Shown here: positions 8,900 through 17,676 of the stretch, piece by piece
Numbering within the stretch: the first letter of the stretch is position 1
How the letters are laid out: each line of letters opens with the position of its first letter
DNA from: Pirellulaceae bacterium
GTDB lineage: Bacteria > Planctomycetota > Planctomycetia > Pirellulales > Pirellulaceae
DNA length: 64,000 nt
NCBI GenBank assembly: GCA_026004795.1
Contig: BPJV01000002.1
Location: 248,001-312,000, forward strand
Reading direction: 5' to 3'
Made by a program: the position numbers and the translations under genes
The notes under the pieces: model-generated
Database searches by the model: none
What the model was told of the DNA's origin: nothing
What the model saw: the letters and a program-made list of their open reading frames with translations, nothing else

Positions 8900-10166
8900 C
8901 GCTGATGTCGGTTGCCGAAAGTTTCTTGCCAGGTCCGGAATAGGAGGGGGCAGGCATGGCGGCAGCACTTACTTCCTCCTCAGCGACCACCGCGGCCGCT
9001 TCGCTCACCGCGGCAATCGCCTCCTTCATCGCGCCCAGATCGATCTCGTGCACATCGACCGATCGCCCGATGTCGCGCAACAGAGTGATGGTCAAACGCC
9101 CGCCCAGATGCTGCCGAAACTCCTCCAGTCCTTCGAAAATCACCTGGTCATCGAGCATCGCGTGCGTAATGGGCAAATGCAACCGCTGCAGCGTTTCCCA
9201 CGTCTGCTTTACGGCCTGCAAAGGAAACCCGAGCCGCAGGTGGGAGTACATCACGTCGACTGCCACGCCGATCGCCACCGCTTCCCCGTGACGCACTTCG
9301 TACTGGGTCATCGCTTCCAATTTGTGCGCCGACCAATGACCGAAATCCAGAGGCCGGGCTTCACGCGTCTCGAACGGATCACCGCCACGGGTGATATGGT
9401 CCAGATGCAGCAACACCGATCGTCGGAGCGCTTCCCGCGTGGCTTCGGCATCGCGCCGCGCGATATCCTGGGAATGCTGGTGCAAATAATTGAAAAACAC
9501 CGCATCCTTCAGCAGAGCAACCTTCACCGCTTCCGAGAAACCACAACGGAAATCGCGGTCCGATAGACCTTGAAGCAGCCGTTCGTCATTGATCACCGCC
9601 CACGGTGTGGCGAACGTACCTTTCCAATTCTTCTTGTTGAACCAATTGACGGCGTTTTTCACTCCCACTCCCGAATCGGCTTGGGCGAGCGTCGTCGTGG
9701 GAAGTCGCACCAGACGAATGCCGCGATGGGCAATGGCTGCTGCGTAACCGACGGCATCCAGGACGGCACCGCCGCCGATGACGATGATATAGGAACGGCG
9801 GTCGAGGTCATCACGATGAATGGCTTCCAGAATATGGTCGATAATTGCCGGATCGTTTTTGACGCTCTCCCCTCCGGGCAGGACTTCCGCCGGGCTGACC
9901 AAGTCCAATTGTGGATAACGCGCCAACTGCCGCTCCACCCTCCGCAGCAAATCGGCATCCCACTCGAGAAGCCCTGCGTCAGCCCACACCTGCACGCGAG
10001 CCACGTCGTTGTCGCCCGGCTCGAGCAGCTCCGCCAACACCGGAAAATCCGGTCCCAAGACATCGCCGGTGATTCGCAGACGATGTACCATCGGCACGGA
10101 GAAGGAAATATCGTATCGTACTATCTCACTACGCCCGTTCGATTTATCCATGCGATTAGTTATCAA
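8886..10166 (-). CDS. EboD-type 3-dehydroquinate synthase-like sugar phosphate cyclase
   Basis: NAD- and metal-dependent cyclase of the dehydroquinate synthase superfamily (426 aa). Key segments are PGGESVKND, VIGGGAVLDAVGYAAAIAHRG (NAD loop), RLPTTTLAQADSGVGVKNAV, GTFATPWAVIND, RCGFSEAVKVALLKD, RPLDFGHWSAHKLE and RHGEAVAIG (metal histidines and glutamate). Established knowledge: the pattern LAQADSGVGVKN with GTFA and FGHWSAHKLE is typical of the EboD-like branch rather than shikimate-pathway AroB. The last 45 residues are an Ala-rich tail not seen in the core family. First gene of a likely operon with the fused glycosyltransferase and NfeD. I see none of the other ebo genes nearby, so the substrate is open. 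Confidence 0.85.
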   Translation of the reverse strand: MITNRMDKSNGRSEIVRYDISFSVPMVHRLRITGDVLGPDFPVLAELLEPGDNDVARVQVWADAGLLEWDADLLRRVERQLARYPQLDLVSPAEVLPGGESVKNDPAIIDHILEAIHRDDLDRRSYIIVIGGGAVLDAVGYAAAIAHRGIRLVRLPTTTLAQADSGVGVKNAVNWFNKKNWKGTFATPWAVINDERLLQGLSDRDFRCGFSEAVKVALLKDAVFFNYLHQHSQDIARRDAEATREALRRSVLLHLDHITRGGDPFETREARPLDFGHWSAHKLEAMTQYEVRHGEAVAIGVAVDVMYSHLRLGFPLQAVKQTWETLQRLHLPITHAMLDDQVIFEGLEEFRQHLGGRLTITLLRDIGRSVDVHEIDLGAMKEAIAAVSEAAAVVAEEEVSAAAMPAPSYSGPGKKLSATDISDGRQ

Positions 10167-10415
10167 GTGGGTGGTGGGAATGAAGCCACCAAGGGTGGCT
10201 CGCGGGAGCTATCTAAGGAGAGATAATCGTCTCTCGCTCCCGACACTGCACTAGGGGCTGGAAGAACACGGGAGGCAACTCGCTGTCCTAAGCCTTTCCT
10301 TGGACAAGTCCAACCGGCCCGTGTCCCTTTCAATTCTAACCAAAGTTTCATCGCTCGACACCCGCGCACCAATTGCCCCAGTGGCGCATTTTTCCTGATC
10401 GACAAAGGTGCAATC

Positions 10416-10964
10416 ATGCAACAACATGGCCCGTGGAAGATCCTGCGTTCAGCCGTCGTCTATGAAGATCCGTGGTTGCAGGTCACCCGCGACGAGGTCC
10501 TCCGTCCCGATGGAGATCCCGGATCTTATGCTACCGTCCAGCTGAAGTCAGGAGTGTGTGTCGTGGCCCGCGATGTCGACGGCAACCTCCATCTGACGCG
10601 GGAGTTCCACTACGCGGTCGGAAGATACACGATCGAGGGAGTCAGCGGTGGCTGCGAAGTTGGGGAGTCCCCGTTGCAGACCGCGCGTCGCGAACTGGCC
10701 GAGGAACTGGGTATCGAAGCCGATCGATGGATCCACCTGGGAACGATCGATCCGTTCACAGCCAGCATTCGGTCAACGGTTGACCTCTTCTTAGCGGAAG
10801 AATTGCGCACCTGCCCCACCGCTCCGGAAGGTACCGAATGCATCGAACCTGTGGTCATGGCAGCGCATCAAGCGTTGGCCGCCGTACGTGATGGCCAGAT
10901 CACGCACAGCCCCACCTGCGTCCTCATCCTGCGGTTGGCTCTCGACTTCCCCACCCCCGCCTAA
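10416..10964 (+). CDS. Nudix hydrolase, ADP-ribose pyrophosphatase type
   Basis: Hydrolyses nucleoside diphosphates linked to another moiety, most likely ADP-ribose, in the cytosol. The complete Nudix box (pattern GX5EX7REUXEEXGU) runs from residue 79 to about 101: it starts GGCEVGES and ends RRELAEELGI, with the catalytic REXXEE glutamates intact. The N-terminal strand WLQVTRDEVLRPDG and the overall length (182 aa) fit the ADPRase subgroup. A single plus-strand gene between two minus-strand operons. Confidence 0.88.
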   Translation: MQQHGPWKILRSAVVYEDPWLQVTRDEVLRPDGDPGSYATVQLKSGVCVVARDVDGNLHLTREFHYAVGRYTIEGVSGGCEVGESPLQTARRELAEELGIEADRWIHLGTIDPFTASIRSTVDLFLAEELRTCPTAPEGTECIEPVVMAAHQALAAVRDGQITHSPTCVLILRLALDFPTPA

Positions 10965-11049
10965 TCGCGCCACTTGCTCCCGCTTGGATAGCATCCGACG
11001 GCACGAAGTCCGCGCGAGCCTGGCCCCGAAGTGGGGCGCAGGCCTGTTC

Positions 11050-11538
11050 CTACCAGGCGTTCCCTGCCGCGCGCAATTGATGCACGATTGCCGTCGATCG
11101 TGGCCCGGAACTGTGGAGCTTTGCCCGGCGATCGCCGCCAGGGGATAGGTGCAGGTCGATCGTCAAGTGATCCTCCGGCAGCGTTTCCAAGAACTTTTCC
11201 GCCCATTCGATGAACACAACACAAGGTTGCTCAAAGATTTCGTCGATACCCAAGTCGAACACTTCATCAGCATGACGCAGTCGGTAAAAGTCCAGATGGT
11301 AAATCTCACCCACCTGCCCGCGATACCGTTGCAAAAGGACATAGGAAGGACTGGTCACCTCCTCGGGCGGCACCTTCCAGGCGTGGCAGATGGCGCGCGT
11401 CAGATGCGTCTTCCCTGCCCCCAGCGTACCATTGATCGCCACAACCATGGGGGGATGAATGGCGTTCGCCAATGCCTGCCCTAATCGCTCCGTCGCCCTC
11501 TCGGTAGGCAACTCGACAACCACAGAATCCTGATTCAT
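11050..11538 (-). CDS. tsaE: tRNA t6A37 threonylcarbamoyladenosine biosynthesis ATPase TsaE
   Basis: ATPase of the TsaBDE complex that makes t6A at position 37 of ANN-decoding tRNAs. Visible are the Walker A loop GTLGAGKTHLTRAI (about residues 41-54), TSPSYVLLQRY, HLDFYRL and FIEWAEKF, all diagnostic. The start at 11538 has an AAGGAGG ribosome site nine bases upstream; a longer open frame reaching 11979 would run into the neighbouring gene and is rejected. It begins 14 bases after the stop of the membrane protein gene, so it probably closes that operon. 162 aa, normal length. Confidence 0.93.
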   Translation of the reverse strand: MNQDSVVVELPTERATERLGQALANAIHPPMVVAINGTLGAGKTHLTRAICHAWKVPPEEVTSPSYVLLQRYRGQVGEIYHLDFYRLRHADEVFDLGIDEIFEQPCVVFIEWAEKFLETLPEDHLTIDLHLSPGGDRRAKLHSSGPRSTAIVHQLRAAGNAW

Positions 11539-11552
11539 GCAGAGAATCCTCC

Positions 11553-12875
11553 TTACTTGGTGATCGCCGCTGGTGGCGTCAACTGTCGGGGACGGGTGCC
11601 GAGCCAATATCGGCGAGCGGCGAATCGGACCAGCTCCCTGCGGCTGGCTATTGCCGTCCCCTTGCGTTTTCCGCTCAACCGCCCCGCCGGAGACCACACC
11701 ACACAGCGCATCCCGAAGTCCGCGGCGATACGTTCGGCCACCGCCCGCGCGACACCGACTTGGAACCGCGCTTGGGGATAGAGAGGCGCATGCGTCTCCG
11801 CCAATGACCAGGCAGCCAAGGGAAGCTCCACTTCGAACGCTCCCTCCTCCCACGGTTGGCGAGCCAGCAATCGCTGCAGACCTTCGGGAAGCTGCTGCAC
11901 ACGAGCCTGCGGCACGTACACCTGGGCTTTGGAACAATGAGGTGCGTAGACTGCCCAACTCGGCCAATGGTCCCACCACTCACCATGCTCGGTTACCGGC
12001 AGGACAAGCGGGGGAAGCAGGACACCGGCCAGCACCCAATCGCATGCTCTCCAGTGGACAACCTGCTGCTGGGGCTCCGCGTAGGCATCTTGCGGCTTCC
12101 ACAGCCACCAGCCGAGAAGTCCGATAAAGTGTCCGTTCCATAACAGGACTCCGGTACTGTGCTGTAGCCCCCAAGGACCAACCGCCAGCAAGATGCCGAG
12201 GTGCAGGAGGATGCCCATCACGGCACCGACGCGCAACAGAGGAGGCCAAGCCAGGCACATGCCGACAGCAAGTTCATAGAGCGGTGCACTGTGGGCGATC
12301 ACTGCCGGCCACGACGCATCGGGATCCGGGGCTATTCCCAACGCTTCGCCACCGCCGATCACCAGCGACGGCCCCAACGTTTCCAGGAAGCTGACATCCA
12401 GTTTGCTCACCGCCGAATAAATGTAGATACTCGCCACTAGGTAGCGCATCCACCGCTTCCATACCGTGTCGGCAGATGCCAACGAGAAGAGGATGCTGAC
12501 CAGGAGGAACTCGTAGAACCACGGTTGCAGACGGTGTTGGTTGAGTATGACGAGGGTCATCGAGGCCAGGCTCGCTAGCCCACAGCCGAGGCGAACCTTA
12601 CCGAACGCAGCCACGATCCATCCGGCCAGCACCGCCAGGCTGGCAATCCAGTCAATCCACCACGGCCATTCGGCCACCATCGGCACCAAGGGAATCATGG
12701 GAAAGGTCACCTCGGCAGTGGGGAACCACAGGGGCCAGGTCACGGCCATCAAGGCAACCAGACTGACGCCTATCCAGGCAGCGTAAACGCGCCGGCGGTC
12801 GGCCCAAAACGAATCGCCAAAGGCAGCCACGACGGCAGGCAATCTACTCTCCGACATCAGTTCCGTCAGCTTCAT
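11553..12875 (-). CDS. Polytopic membrane protein, MauE/DoxX- or HTTM-like, unknown function
   Basis: 440-residue protein with about seven or eight hydrophobic segments in the first 320 residues, then a soluble C-terminal domain of about 120 residues. The stretch YLVASIYIYSAVSKLD followed by a TLGPSLVIGGGEALG-type loop and HLGILLAVGPWGLQHSTG resembles DoxX/MauE and HTTM membrane proteins, which include redox-linked and vitamin K carboxylase-like members; the similarity is only by eye. The start at 12875 lies two bases after the stop of the small zinc-ribbon gene, which argues against the longer in-frame start at 13031. Confidence 0.6.
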   Translation of the reverse strand: MKLTELMSESRLPAVVAAFGDSFWADRRRVYAAWIGVSLVALMAVTWPLWFPTAEVTFPMIPLVPMVAEWPWWIDWIASLAVLAGWIVAAFGKVRLGCGLASLASMTLVILNQHRLQPWFYEFLLVSILFSLASADTVWKRWMRYLVASIYIYSAVSKLDVSFLETLGPSLVIGGGEALGIAPDPDASWPAVIAHSAPLYELAVGMCLAWPPLLRVGAVMGILLHLGILLAVGPWGLQHSTGVLLWNGHFIGLLGWWLWKPQDAYAEPQQQVVHWRACDWVLAGVLLPPLVLPVTEHGEWWDHWPSWAVYAPHCSKAQVYVPQARVQQLPEGLQRLLARQPWEEGAFEVELPLAAWSLAETHAPLYPQARFQVGVARAVAERIAADFGMRCVVWSPAGRLSGKRKGTAIASRRELVRFAARRYWLGTRPRQLTPPAAITK

Positions 12876-12877
12876 GG

Positions 12878-13210
12878 TCAACGTTTCTGCGAAGACGTTC
12901 GCCCGGTTTCCAAGAAGACTTCGCTCAATCGACCGCAGCGAACGCAGTGGACTCGCCACACCTTCCACTGTCCCGACTGCACCTGCGAGGGTATGCTCAG
13001 GTGCGCATAGACCTGGCAACAGCGAAACCATACAGCAACGGTTGGTCGCCGCTGTGGCCCGCTGCTGACGCTACCACCTTGCCGGCTATTCCCCGCCGGT
13101 CCGTCGCTGGCCAACGACCGGTTGCCGTCACCGACGACGTCCTCTCCACAGACCACATCCAGCTCCCCAAACTCTTTCTCAGGCGGAACCTGCTCGTTCA
13201 TCGGCCACAT
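12878..13210 (-). CDS. Small zinc-ribbon-like protein
   Basis: About 107-110 aa. The C-terminal half reads FRCCQVYAHLSIPSQ, then GQWKVWRVHCVRCGR: two cysteine pairs separated by about 26 residues, with a beta-rich stretch between, as in a treble-clef or zinc ribbon. The N-terminal half is acidic then Gly/Ser-rich. Short planctomycetal proteins with this layout exist (recollection, not searched). Its stop is two bases from the start of the membrane protein gene, which supports it as a real coding unit. The initiation codon could be 13210 or the ATG at 13201. Function unknown. Confidence 0.55.
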   Translation of the reverse strand: MWPMNEQVPPEKEFGELDVVCGEDVVGDGNRSLASDGPAGNSRQGGSVSSGPQRRPTVAVWFRCCQVYAHLSIPSQVQSGQWKVWRVHCVRCGRLSEVFLETGRTSSQKR

Positions 13211-13321
13211 TCCTCAGCGCGTTGGTAGGTAGCAATCACACCAGCAGGCGGATGATGCAGGCACCGGCCTCCAGACTTCGCCCGCCGCACCGTGGGATGG
13301 CAAGATCTCCACCGCGGGAAA

Positions 13322-14470
13322 TCAGCCAGCCGGCGGCTCGTTGCCCGCCGGCCTGTCACTCGGTTCGACGACGACAACATTGGACGCCAGGTCCTGCACA
13401 ACCCGCTGCTCCACCTGGGGATCCTGGTGGCGATGTCGGCGCAAGGTAGCGGGCTTGATGCCGCGAGGAAGCTTGCCCACATTACAAACCGGTTCACCCG
13501 GACTAATGGCTGGCAGCGTGGTCATACCGATGATCACTCCAGAAAACGGCGCCTCCAAAACACTGCGTTCTTCGCCCAACAAGGTGGTGATGGTCGCCAA
13601 CAATTGTTTCTTGCGCACGATCTCGCCCGGCTTGACATGGAACTGCAGAAACCCGCCGCGCTGCGCTCGCACCCATTTCGTTTCCTTAAGCACAAGCTGA
13701 TGATCAGGAACCGCCGGAGTCCCCTCGAGCATCTCCAGAGCGCGCAACACATTGCAAATCCCGTTGACCGACACTTCGAGAATCGTCGGCTCGACCTTCC
13801 ACACCTCCCCTGCTTCTACCACAATCGTGGGACAACCGGCGCGGGTGGCCTCGCGTCGCAAGGTCCCCGCAGCCCCGCGAGAGTCGAGCACGAATTCTGT
13901 ACCGAATGCCCGGGCAATGGTGGCGATGGTGGGGTCTCGCATGTCCCCTCGCACCGTGGGGTAGTTCGTGCGTCGCACGGCAGCCGTATGGAGATCGATC
14001 CCCATGTCGCAGCGGCCGACAATCTCGTCAAAGATGCGCCGCGCCATCCGACTGGCCAGGCTTCCATCAGGCCGCCCGGGAAAACAGCGATTCAAGTCGC
14101 GCCGATCGGGAAGGTAACGGGAATGGCGATCGAAGGCCAAGATATTGACGACGGGAACCAACATCAAACTACCACGACGTAGCTGCAATTCCCCCGATTG
14201 GATGAGGTGACGGATGGCGCCAGTTCCATTCACCTCATCGCCGTGGATGGCGGCGGTGACAAAGACGGCCGGCCCCGGCTTCGGGCCTCGCCGTATTTGC
14301 AATGGAATGCGCAATGTCATGCCGCTGTAGCTCTCGCTAACGGCCAGGGTGACGTTGCGCGTTTCGCCGGGGGCGATGGGCGATTCACCCGGCCACCGGG
14401 CGATGTCGTTGCGCTGAACCGTACTAACCGCTCGCTTTGCCACCGTCGCTCGTTCCCCTTCTTCTGCCAT
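13322..14470 (-). CDS. Succinylglutamate desuccinylase/aspartoacylase (AstE/AspA) family protein
   Basis: Zinc-dependent deacylase or carboxypeptidase-like enzyme (382 aa). The metal-binding motif HGDEVNG (about residues 75-81) and the distal GIDLHTAA histidine are both present; the arginine region DLNRCFPG matches the substrate-binding NRxFPG motif of the family. The C-terminal domain (KPGEIVRKKQLLATI, VLEAPFSGVIIGMTTLPAISPG) is a biotinyl-like beta domain common in this subgroup. It follows rimB-like and rimK genes on the same strand, a gene set that recurs in many bacteria, so its substrate may be a tail added by RimK rather than succinylglutamate (inference). Confidence 0.85.
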   Translation of the reverse strand: MAEEGERATVAKRAVSTVQRNDIARWPGESPIAPGETRNVTLAVSESYSGMTLRIPLQIRRGPKPGPAVFVTAAIHGDEVNGTGAIRHLIQSGELQLRRGSLMLVPVVNILAFDRHSRYLPDRRDLNRCFPGRPDGSLASRMARRIFDEIVGRCDMGIDLHTAAVRRTNYPTVRGDMRDPTIATIARAFGTEFVLDSRGAAGTLRREATRAGCPTIVVEAGEVWKVEPTILEVSVNGICNVLRALEMLEGTPAVPDHQLVLKETKWVRAQRGGFLQFHVKPGEIVRKKQLLATITTLLGEERSVLEAPFSGVIIGMTTLPAISPGEPVCNVGKLPRGIKPATLRRHRHQDPQVEQRVVQDLASNVVVVEPSDRPAGNEPPAG

Positions 14471-14649
14471 CGTCTGTGCTCATGCGTATCGTTTCACCAT
14501 CTCCTCCCGGTGCGCAGGTCGGGTGGTTCCATGCGCTGGCTTGGCATCGAACGCCTTGGCTGGCCGGAAAGGAGCCGCAAAGTACCCAGCGTTCGTAGCG
14601 GCATGGCCCTTCGACGATGGACCACTACGGTCGAGACTCGACGGCCGCA

Positions 14650-15882
14650 CTAGCTTCCATCCGCCGGGGCGGCATGCGGTAATTCGGTAACGTTGACCAC
14701 ATTCGATTCGACGATCTGCTGCACCTTCGGCTGACGACGGCGGCGCGCCCGCTTGGGAATCAAACTGCGCATCGCTTCGAGTTTCCCAAAACAGAGCAAC
14801 CGGTCTCCGGCTTGGAGAACTCGGTCCGCACGTGGATTGGGAATCACGGTCGTGCCCCGGTACAACGTCAACACATTGATATCGTTCTCGCGCAACGCAG
14901 CTTCCGCAATGGTCTTGCCACAATAGATCGAACCATCGGGAATGCTGATCTCCGCGATGCCATAACCGCGGCTGACCGTCAGCCGTTGGCGGATGTCAAT
15001 CTCGGGAAAGTCGACCTGCGCGGCCGTGTAATCGATGATGGCGCCTGCCACGTCGAGCCCCGTACAGGTTTCGATGCCCTCGAGACCGGGCGACGAGTTG
15101 ACCTCCATCACCTGAGGACCGTCATGCCCCTCCAGCATATCGACACCGGCCACGCGGAGCCCCATGATCTGAGCCGACCGAATGGCCGTTTCCGCATAGG
15201 CCGGATCCAACTCCACCGGCTCGGTACGACCGCCACGGTGCACGTTGCTGCGGAACTCCGCCCCCTGAGCCACGCGGCGCATGGCGGCCACGACCTGATC
15301 TCCCACGACGATGGCCCGGATGTCACGCCCTTTGCTCTCCGCAACGAATTTCTGCACCAACACGTTGTGCCGCTGGCTTTGCAACAGTTCGATGATGGCT
15401 TCGGCCGAGGCCACCGACTCGGCGAGGACGACTCCCACCCCTTGCGTCCCTTCGATCAATTTGATGATCACCGGCGCGCCCCCCACGCGCTCGATGGCCG
15501 GCAGAATATCCTCTTTCTCGCGGACGAAAGCAGTCTTGGGAATTCCGATCTGATGCCGGCTAAGGATTTGTAGGGCCCGCAATTTGTCCCGCGAGTTGGT
15601 GATGCCGTTGGATGAGTTCGCGCAGAAAACATCCATCTGCTCGAATTGTCGGACCACGGCCGTGCCGAAATAGGTGATCGATGCACCAATGCGGGGAATC
15701 ACCGCGTCGATATCATCGACCGGTCGTTGGTGGTAATACAGATCCGGCGTCCCCGCTTCCAGATCGATGGCGAATTTCAACGTATTGAGCACGCGTGCCT
15801 TGTGGCCTCGCTGCTCCGCCGCTTCGCGCAACCGACGCGTCGAATAACATCGAGGATTGCATGACAAAATGGCAATTTGCAT
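14650..15882 (-). CDS. rimK: RimK-type ATP-grasp alpha-L-glutamate ligase with C-terminal RCK_C domain
   Basis: ATP-grasp ligase that adds glutamate (or a similar amino acid) to a protein or peptide carboxylate; in E. coli the target is ribosomal protein S6. Residues 1-290 are the RimK core: PRIGASITYFGTAVVRQFE, SRDKLRALQIL, IIKLIEGTQGVGVVLAES (ATP-binding), MEVNSSPGLEGIE (Mg-binding Asn/Glu). Residues about 305-380 add an RCK_C/TrkA_C-like domain (GYGIAEISIPDGSIYCGKTI, VLQAGDRLLCFGKLEAM), which standard RimK lacks and which usually binds a nucleotide or other ligand. Middle gene of the RimB-like/RimK/AstE-like set. Confidence 0.9.
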   Translation of the reverse strand: MQIAILSCNPRCYSTRRLREAAEQRGHKARVLNTLKFAIDLEAGTPDLYYHQRPVDDIDAVIPRIGASITYFGTAVVRQFEQMDVFCANSSNGITNSRDKLRALQILSRHQIGIPKTAFVREKEDILPAIERVGGAPVIIKLIEGTQGVGVVLAESVASAEAIIELLQSQRHNVLVQKFVAESKGRDIRAIVVGDQVVAAMRRVAQGAEFRSNVHRGGRTEPVELDPAYAETAIRSAQIMGLRVAGVDMLEGHDGPQVMEVNSSPGLEGIETCTGLDVAGAIIDYTAAQVDFPEIDIRQRLTVSRGYGIAEISIPDGSIYCGKTIAEAALRENDINVLTLYRGTTVIPNPRADRVLQAGDRLLCFGKLEAMRSLIPKRARRRRQPKVQQIVESNVVNVTELPHAAPADGS

Positions 15883-15944
15883 AGAAGTCTCGTTCGCTCC
15901 AGTGACTTTTCGGCATGGATGGCCGCAACGCTCGTTGGCAGCCC

Positions 15945-16409
15945 CTACGAGGGATGGTGTCGTTTATGCTTCCTCGCGCAATACGACTGGCCGGGATCGA
16001 TGAGAAACCGCCCTCGTACCGCTTCCCGTCCCACCAACATCCGAAACCCCATTTCCGTTCGATCTGCCAACGTCAATTCGATGGGCCAACGCCGGCCATA
16101 CAATTCCAGGGTGGTAGAAATGACCGGACGATGGTCTCCATGTCCGGACGAGCTGCGGACATGCCGAACTTCCAGTAAAGGAGCTGCCAATTCTACCACG
16201 TAACGGTCATCGCGCTGCCGTGGATGGACTTTGAATCGCACGCAGGGCCTACCGTCCTCGTCCGTAAACTCTTCAATGTCAAACGCATGCAGGCTCGACG
16301 ACCTCGCGCCGGTGTCGATCTTGGCTTTGATATGTCGTAACCCCAGGTCGGGCAAACCGACGTATTCCCTCCATCCAATGACCGGTAGATGCCTTCTGGG
16401 ATCATTCAT
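15945..16409 (-). CDS. RimK-associated retropepsin-like aspartic protease (RimB-type)
   Basis: 154 aa, the size of the retropepsin-like family formerly called 'ATP-dependent zinc protease'. The catalytic signature AKIDTGARSSSLHA (about residues 29-42) contains the DTGA aspartate; GFRMLVGREAVRG is the second conserved block, with a retropepsin-like hydrophobic LVGRE. The gene lies 62 bases upstream of rimK on the same strand. In other bacteria RimB-like proteases cleave the alpha-glutamate tails made by RimK (family knowledge); the arrangement here fits a ligase/protease pair. Confidence 0.87.
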   Translation of the reverse strand: MNDPRRHLPVIGWREYVGLPDLGLRHIKAKIDTGARSSSLHAFDIEEFTDEDGRPCVRFKVHPRQRDDRYVVELAAPLLEVRHVRSSSGHGDHRPVISTTLELYGRRWPIELTLADRTEMGFRMLVGREAVRGRFLIDPGQSYCARKHKRHHPS

Positions 16410-16454
16410 GGTTCCGTCCGGTCGTGAAGGGAAATCCCGCCGATGAGAGGACGA

Positions 16455-17312
16455 CTAGTATAGCGCCAGGGACAGTCTGCGACGGAATTCACGAGTCAAT
16501 TCATCGTCGTCCCCCAAAACGCGAAACAACTCCACCATCCGCTGCCTGGCCAATTCCCCCGTACCCTGGCGATCCTGCTCCACGGCTTCTAAAAGCAACT
16601 CCAGAGCCCGCCGATATTCCTGACGGGCAGCTAAACCTTGAGCCAGTTGCAGACGTGCTTCAAAATCCTCCGGGTGGGCAGCAACGGCTTGCTCCAGCGC
16701 CTCGACATCGATGGCCGCGTTCTCCTGCAGCTGCAGTTCGACCTTCACCCGCTCCACCTCAGGTTCGAGAAAGCCCCGCTGCTCCAACTCCGTCAACAGT
16801 GTGCGGACTTCCTCGGTTCGCCCTTGACGGTGCAGAGCGACAAGCAGCAGCGATTTTGCTCGCGACACCTGAGGGGACTGCTGTAGCAATTCGCGCAGCC
16901 GCGCCTCGGCTTGCTGCGGATCCTCCTCGATGAGCGCTTCGCACTGCCGCAACTTGACCTCGGTCAACTGTCGGTCGATCCACTGTCGCAGGGTCGCTTC
17001 CGGTACCGCCCCTTGCAGCGTCTGCAGCACCTGCCCATCAAACACGCCGTAAAGCGCGGGGATGCCTTGAACGCCAAATTGTGCTGCCGAGGCGGGGCAT
17101 TGGTCGGCGTTGGCCTTGACCAGGGTGACCTCCCCTGCGTACCCCTCGACCACTTTTTCCAATACCGGAGCCAGCATGCGGCAAGGCGCGCACCACTCCG
17201 CCCAAAAATCGACGATCACCAATCCCAACTGCGAACGGATGAGCACATCCGTCTCGAAGGTGGCGTCCGTCGTTTCGACAAGCCACGTCGGCTGTGGGGA
17301 CGAATCGCTCAT
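16455..17312 (-). CDS. Thioredoxin domain with TPR region (CnoX/YbbN-like)
   Basis: 285 aa. Residues about 20-115 form a thioredoxin fold with an intact WCAPC active site (FWAEWCAPCRMLAPVLEK) and the cis-proline region GVQGIPALYGV. The rest is helical with tetratricopeptide-like repeats (ALIEEDPQQAEARLRELLQQ; VAAHPEDFEARLQLAQGLAA). This is the layout of the CnoX/YbbN chaperone-holdase, but unlike E. coli YbbN both active-site cysteines remain, so redox activity is expected. The start at 17312 has AAGGAAGGG upstream; the longer open frame reads through the Lys-rich gene in the wrong frame. It follows the Lys-rich small protein gene by about 55 bases. Confidence 0.88.
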   Translation of the reverse strand: MSDSSPQPTWLVETTDATFETDVLIRSQLGLVIVDFWAEWCAPCRMLAPVLEKVVEGYAGEVTLVKANADQCPASAAQFGVQGIPALYGVFDGQVLQTLQGAVPEATLRQWIDRQLTEVKLRQCEALIEEDPQQAEARLRELLQQSPQVSRAKSLLLVALHRQGRTEEVRTLLTELEQRGFLEPEVERVKVELQLQENAAIDVEALEQAVAAHPEDFEARLQLAQGLAARQEYRRALELLLEAVEQDRQGTGELARQRMVELFRVLGDDDELTREFRRRLSLALY

Positions 17313-17367
17313 TGGCACCCTTCCTTCTTGCAGTTTGGCAGTGACGACACCGCATCCACCGAATCCA

Positions 17368-17550
17368 TCAGGCCTTGGTCTTTGCCTTTTTTTTCTTCTT
17401 CGTCGATGCCGAGGATTTCTTCTTCGTGTTGCTTGCTGCCGTGGCCGTTTTCTTCTTGGGAGCTGCCTTTTTCTTGGCCTTCGACTTGCCGAAAACCTGC
17501 TCCCAACCTTGTGCATACTTTTCGTTCGAACCTACTCGCAAGATAGTCAC
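17368..17550 (-). CDS. Small lysine-rich protein with histone H1-like tail
   Basis: 60 residues: a short ordered head (MTILRVGSNEKYAQGWEQVF) followed by a tail of K, A, S and T (GKSKAKKKAAPKKKTATAAS) much like eukaryotic H1 tails or bacterial HC/KfrA-like tails. No enzyme motif. The tail suggests nucleic acid binding. The gene lies between hisG and the thioredoxin-TPR gene on the same strand. Poly-lysine coding is also found by chance in low-complexity sequence, but the non-repetitive head, an ATG start and clean placement between two genes support expression. Confidence 0.7.
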   Translation of the reverse strand: MTILRVGSNEKYAQGWEQVFGKSKAKKKAAPKKKTATAASNTKKKSSASTKKKKKAKTKA

Positions 17551-17676
17551 GAATCGATCTCCTTATCTGGTGTAAAAAACTGTTCGCCCCGCCCCCCTGC
17601 CAAGATGGCGGCCAGGGGACTACTCATCGCGGTTGATTCTACCGCTAAGCAAAACGCGCGCCGAGCCATTGCTTGC

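Noticed and set aside
11539-11979. N-terminal extension of tsaE to 11979
   Set aside because: It overlaps the neighbouring membrane protein gene, while a good ribosome site and the conserved family start sit at 11538.
17313-17516. Arg-rich extension of the thioredoxin-TPR protein
   Set aside because: It is an out-of-frame reading of the Lys-rich small gene and the gap after it; the AAGGAAGGG site marks the start at 17312.
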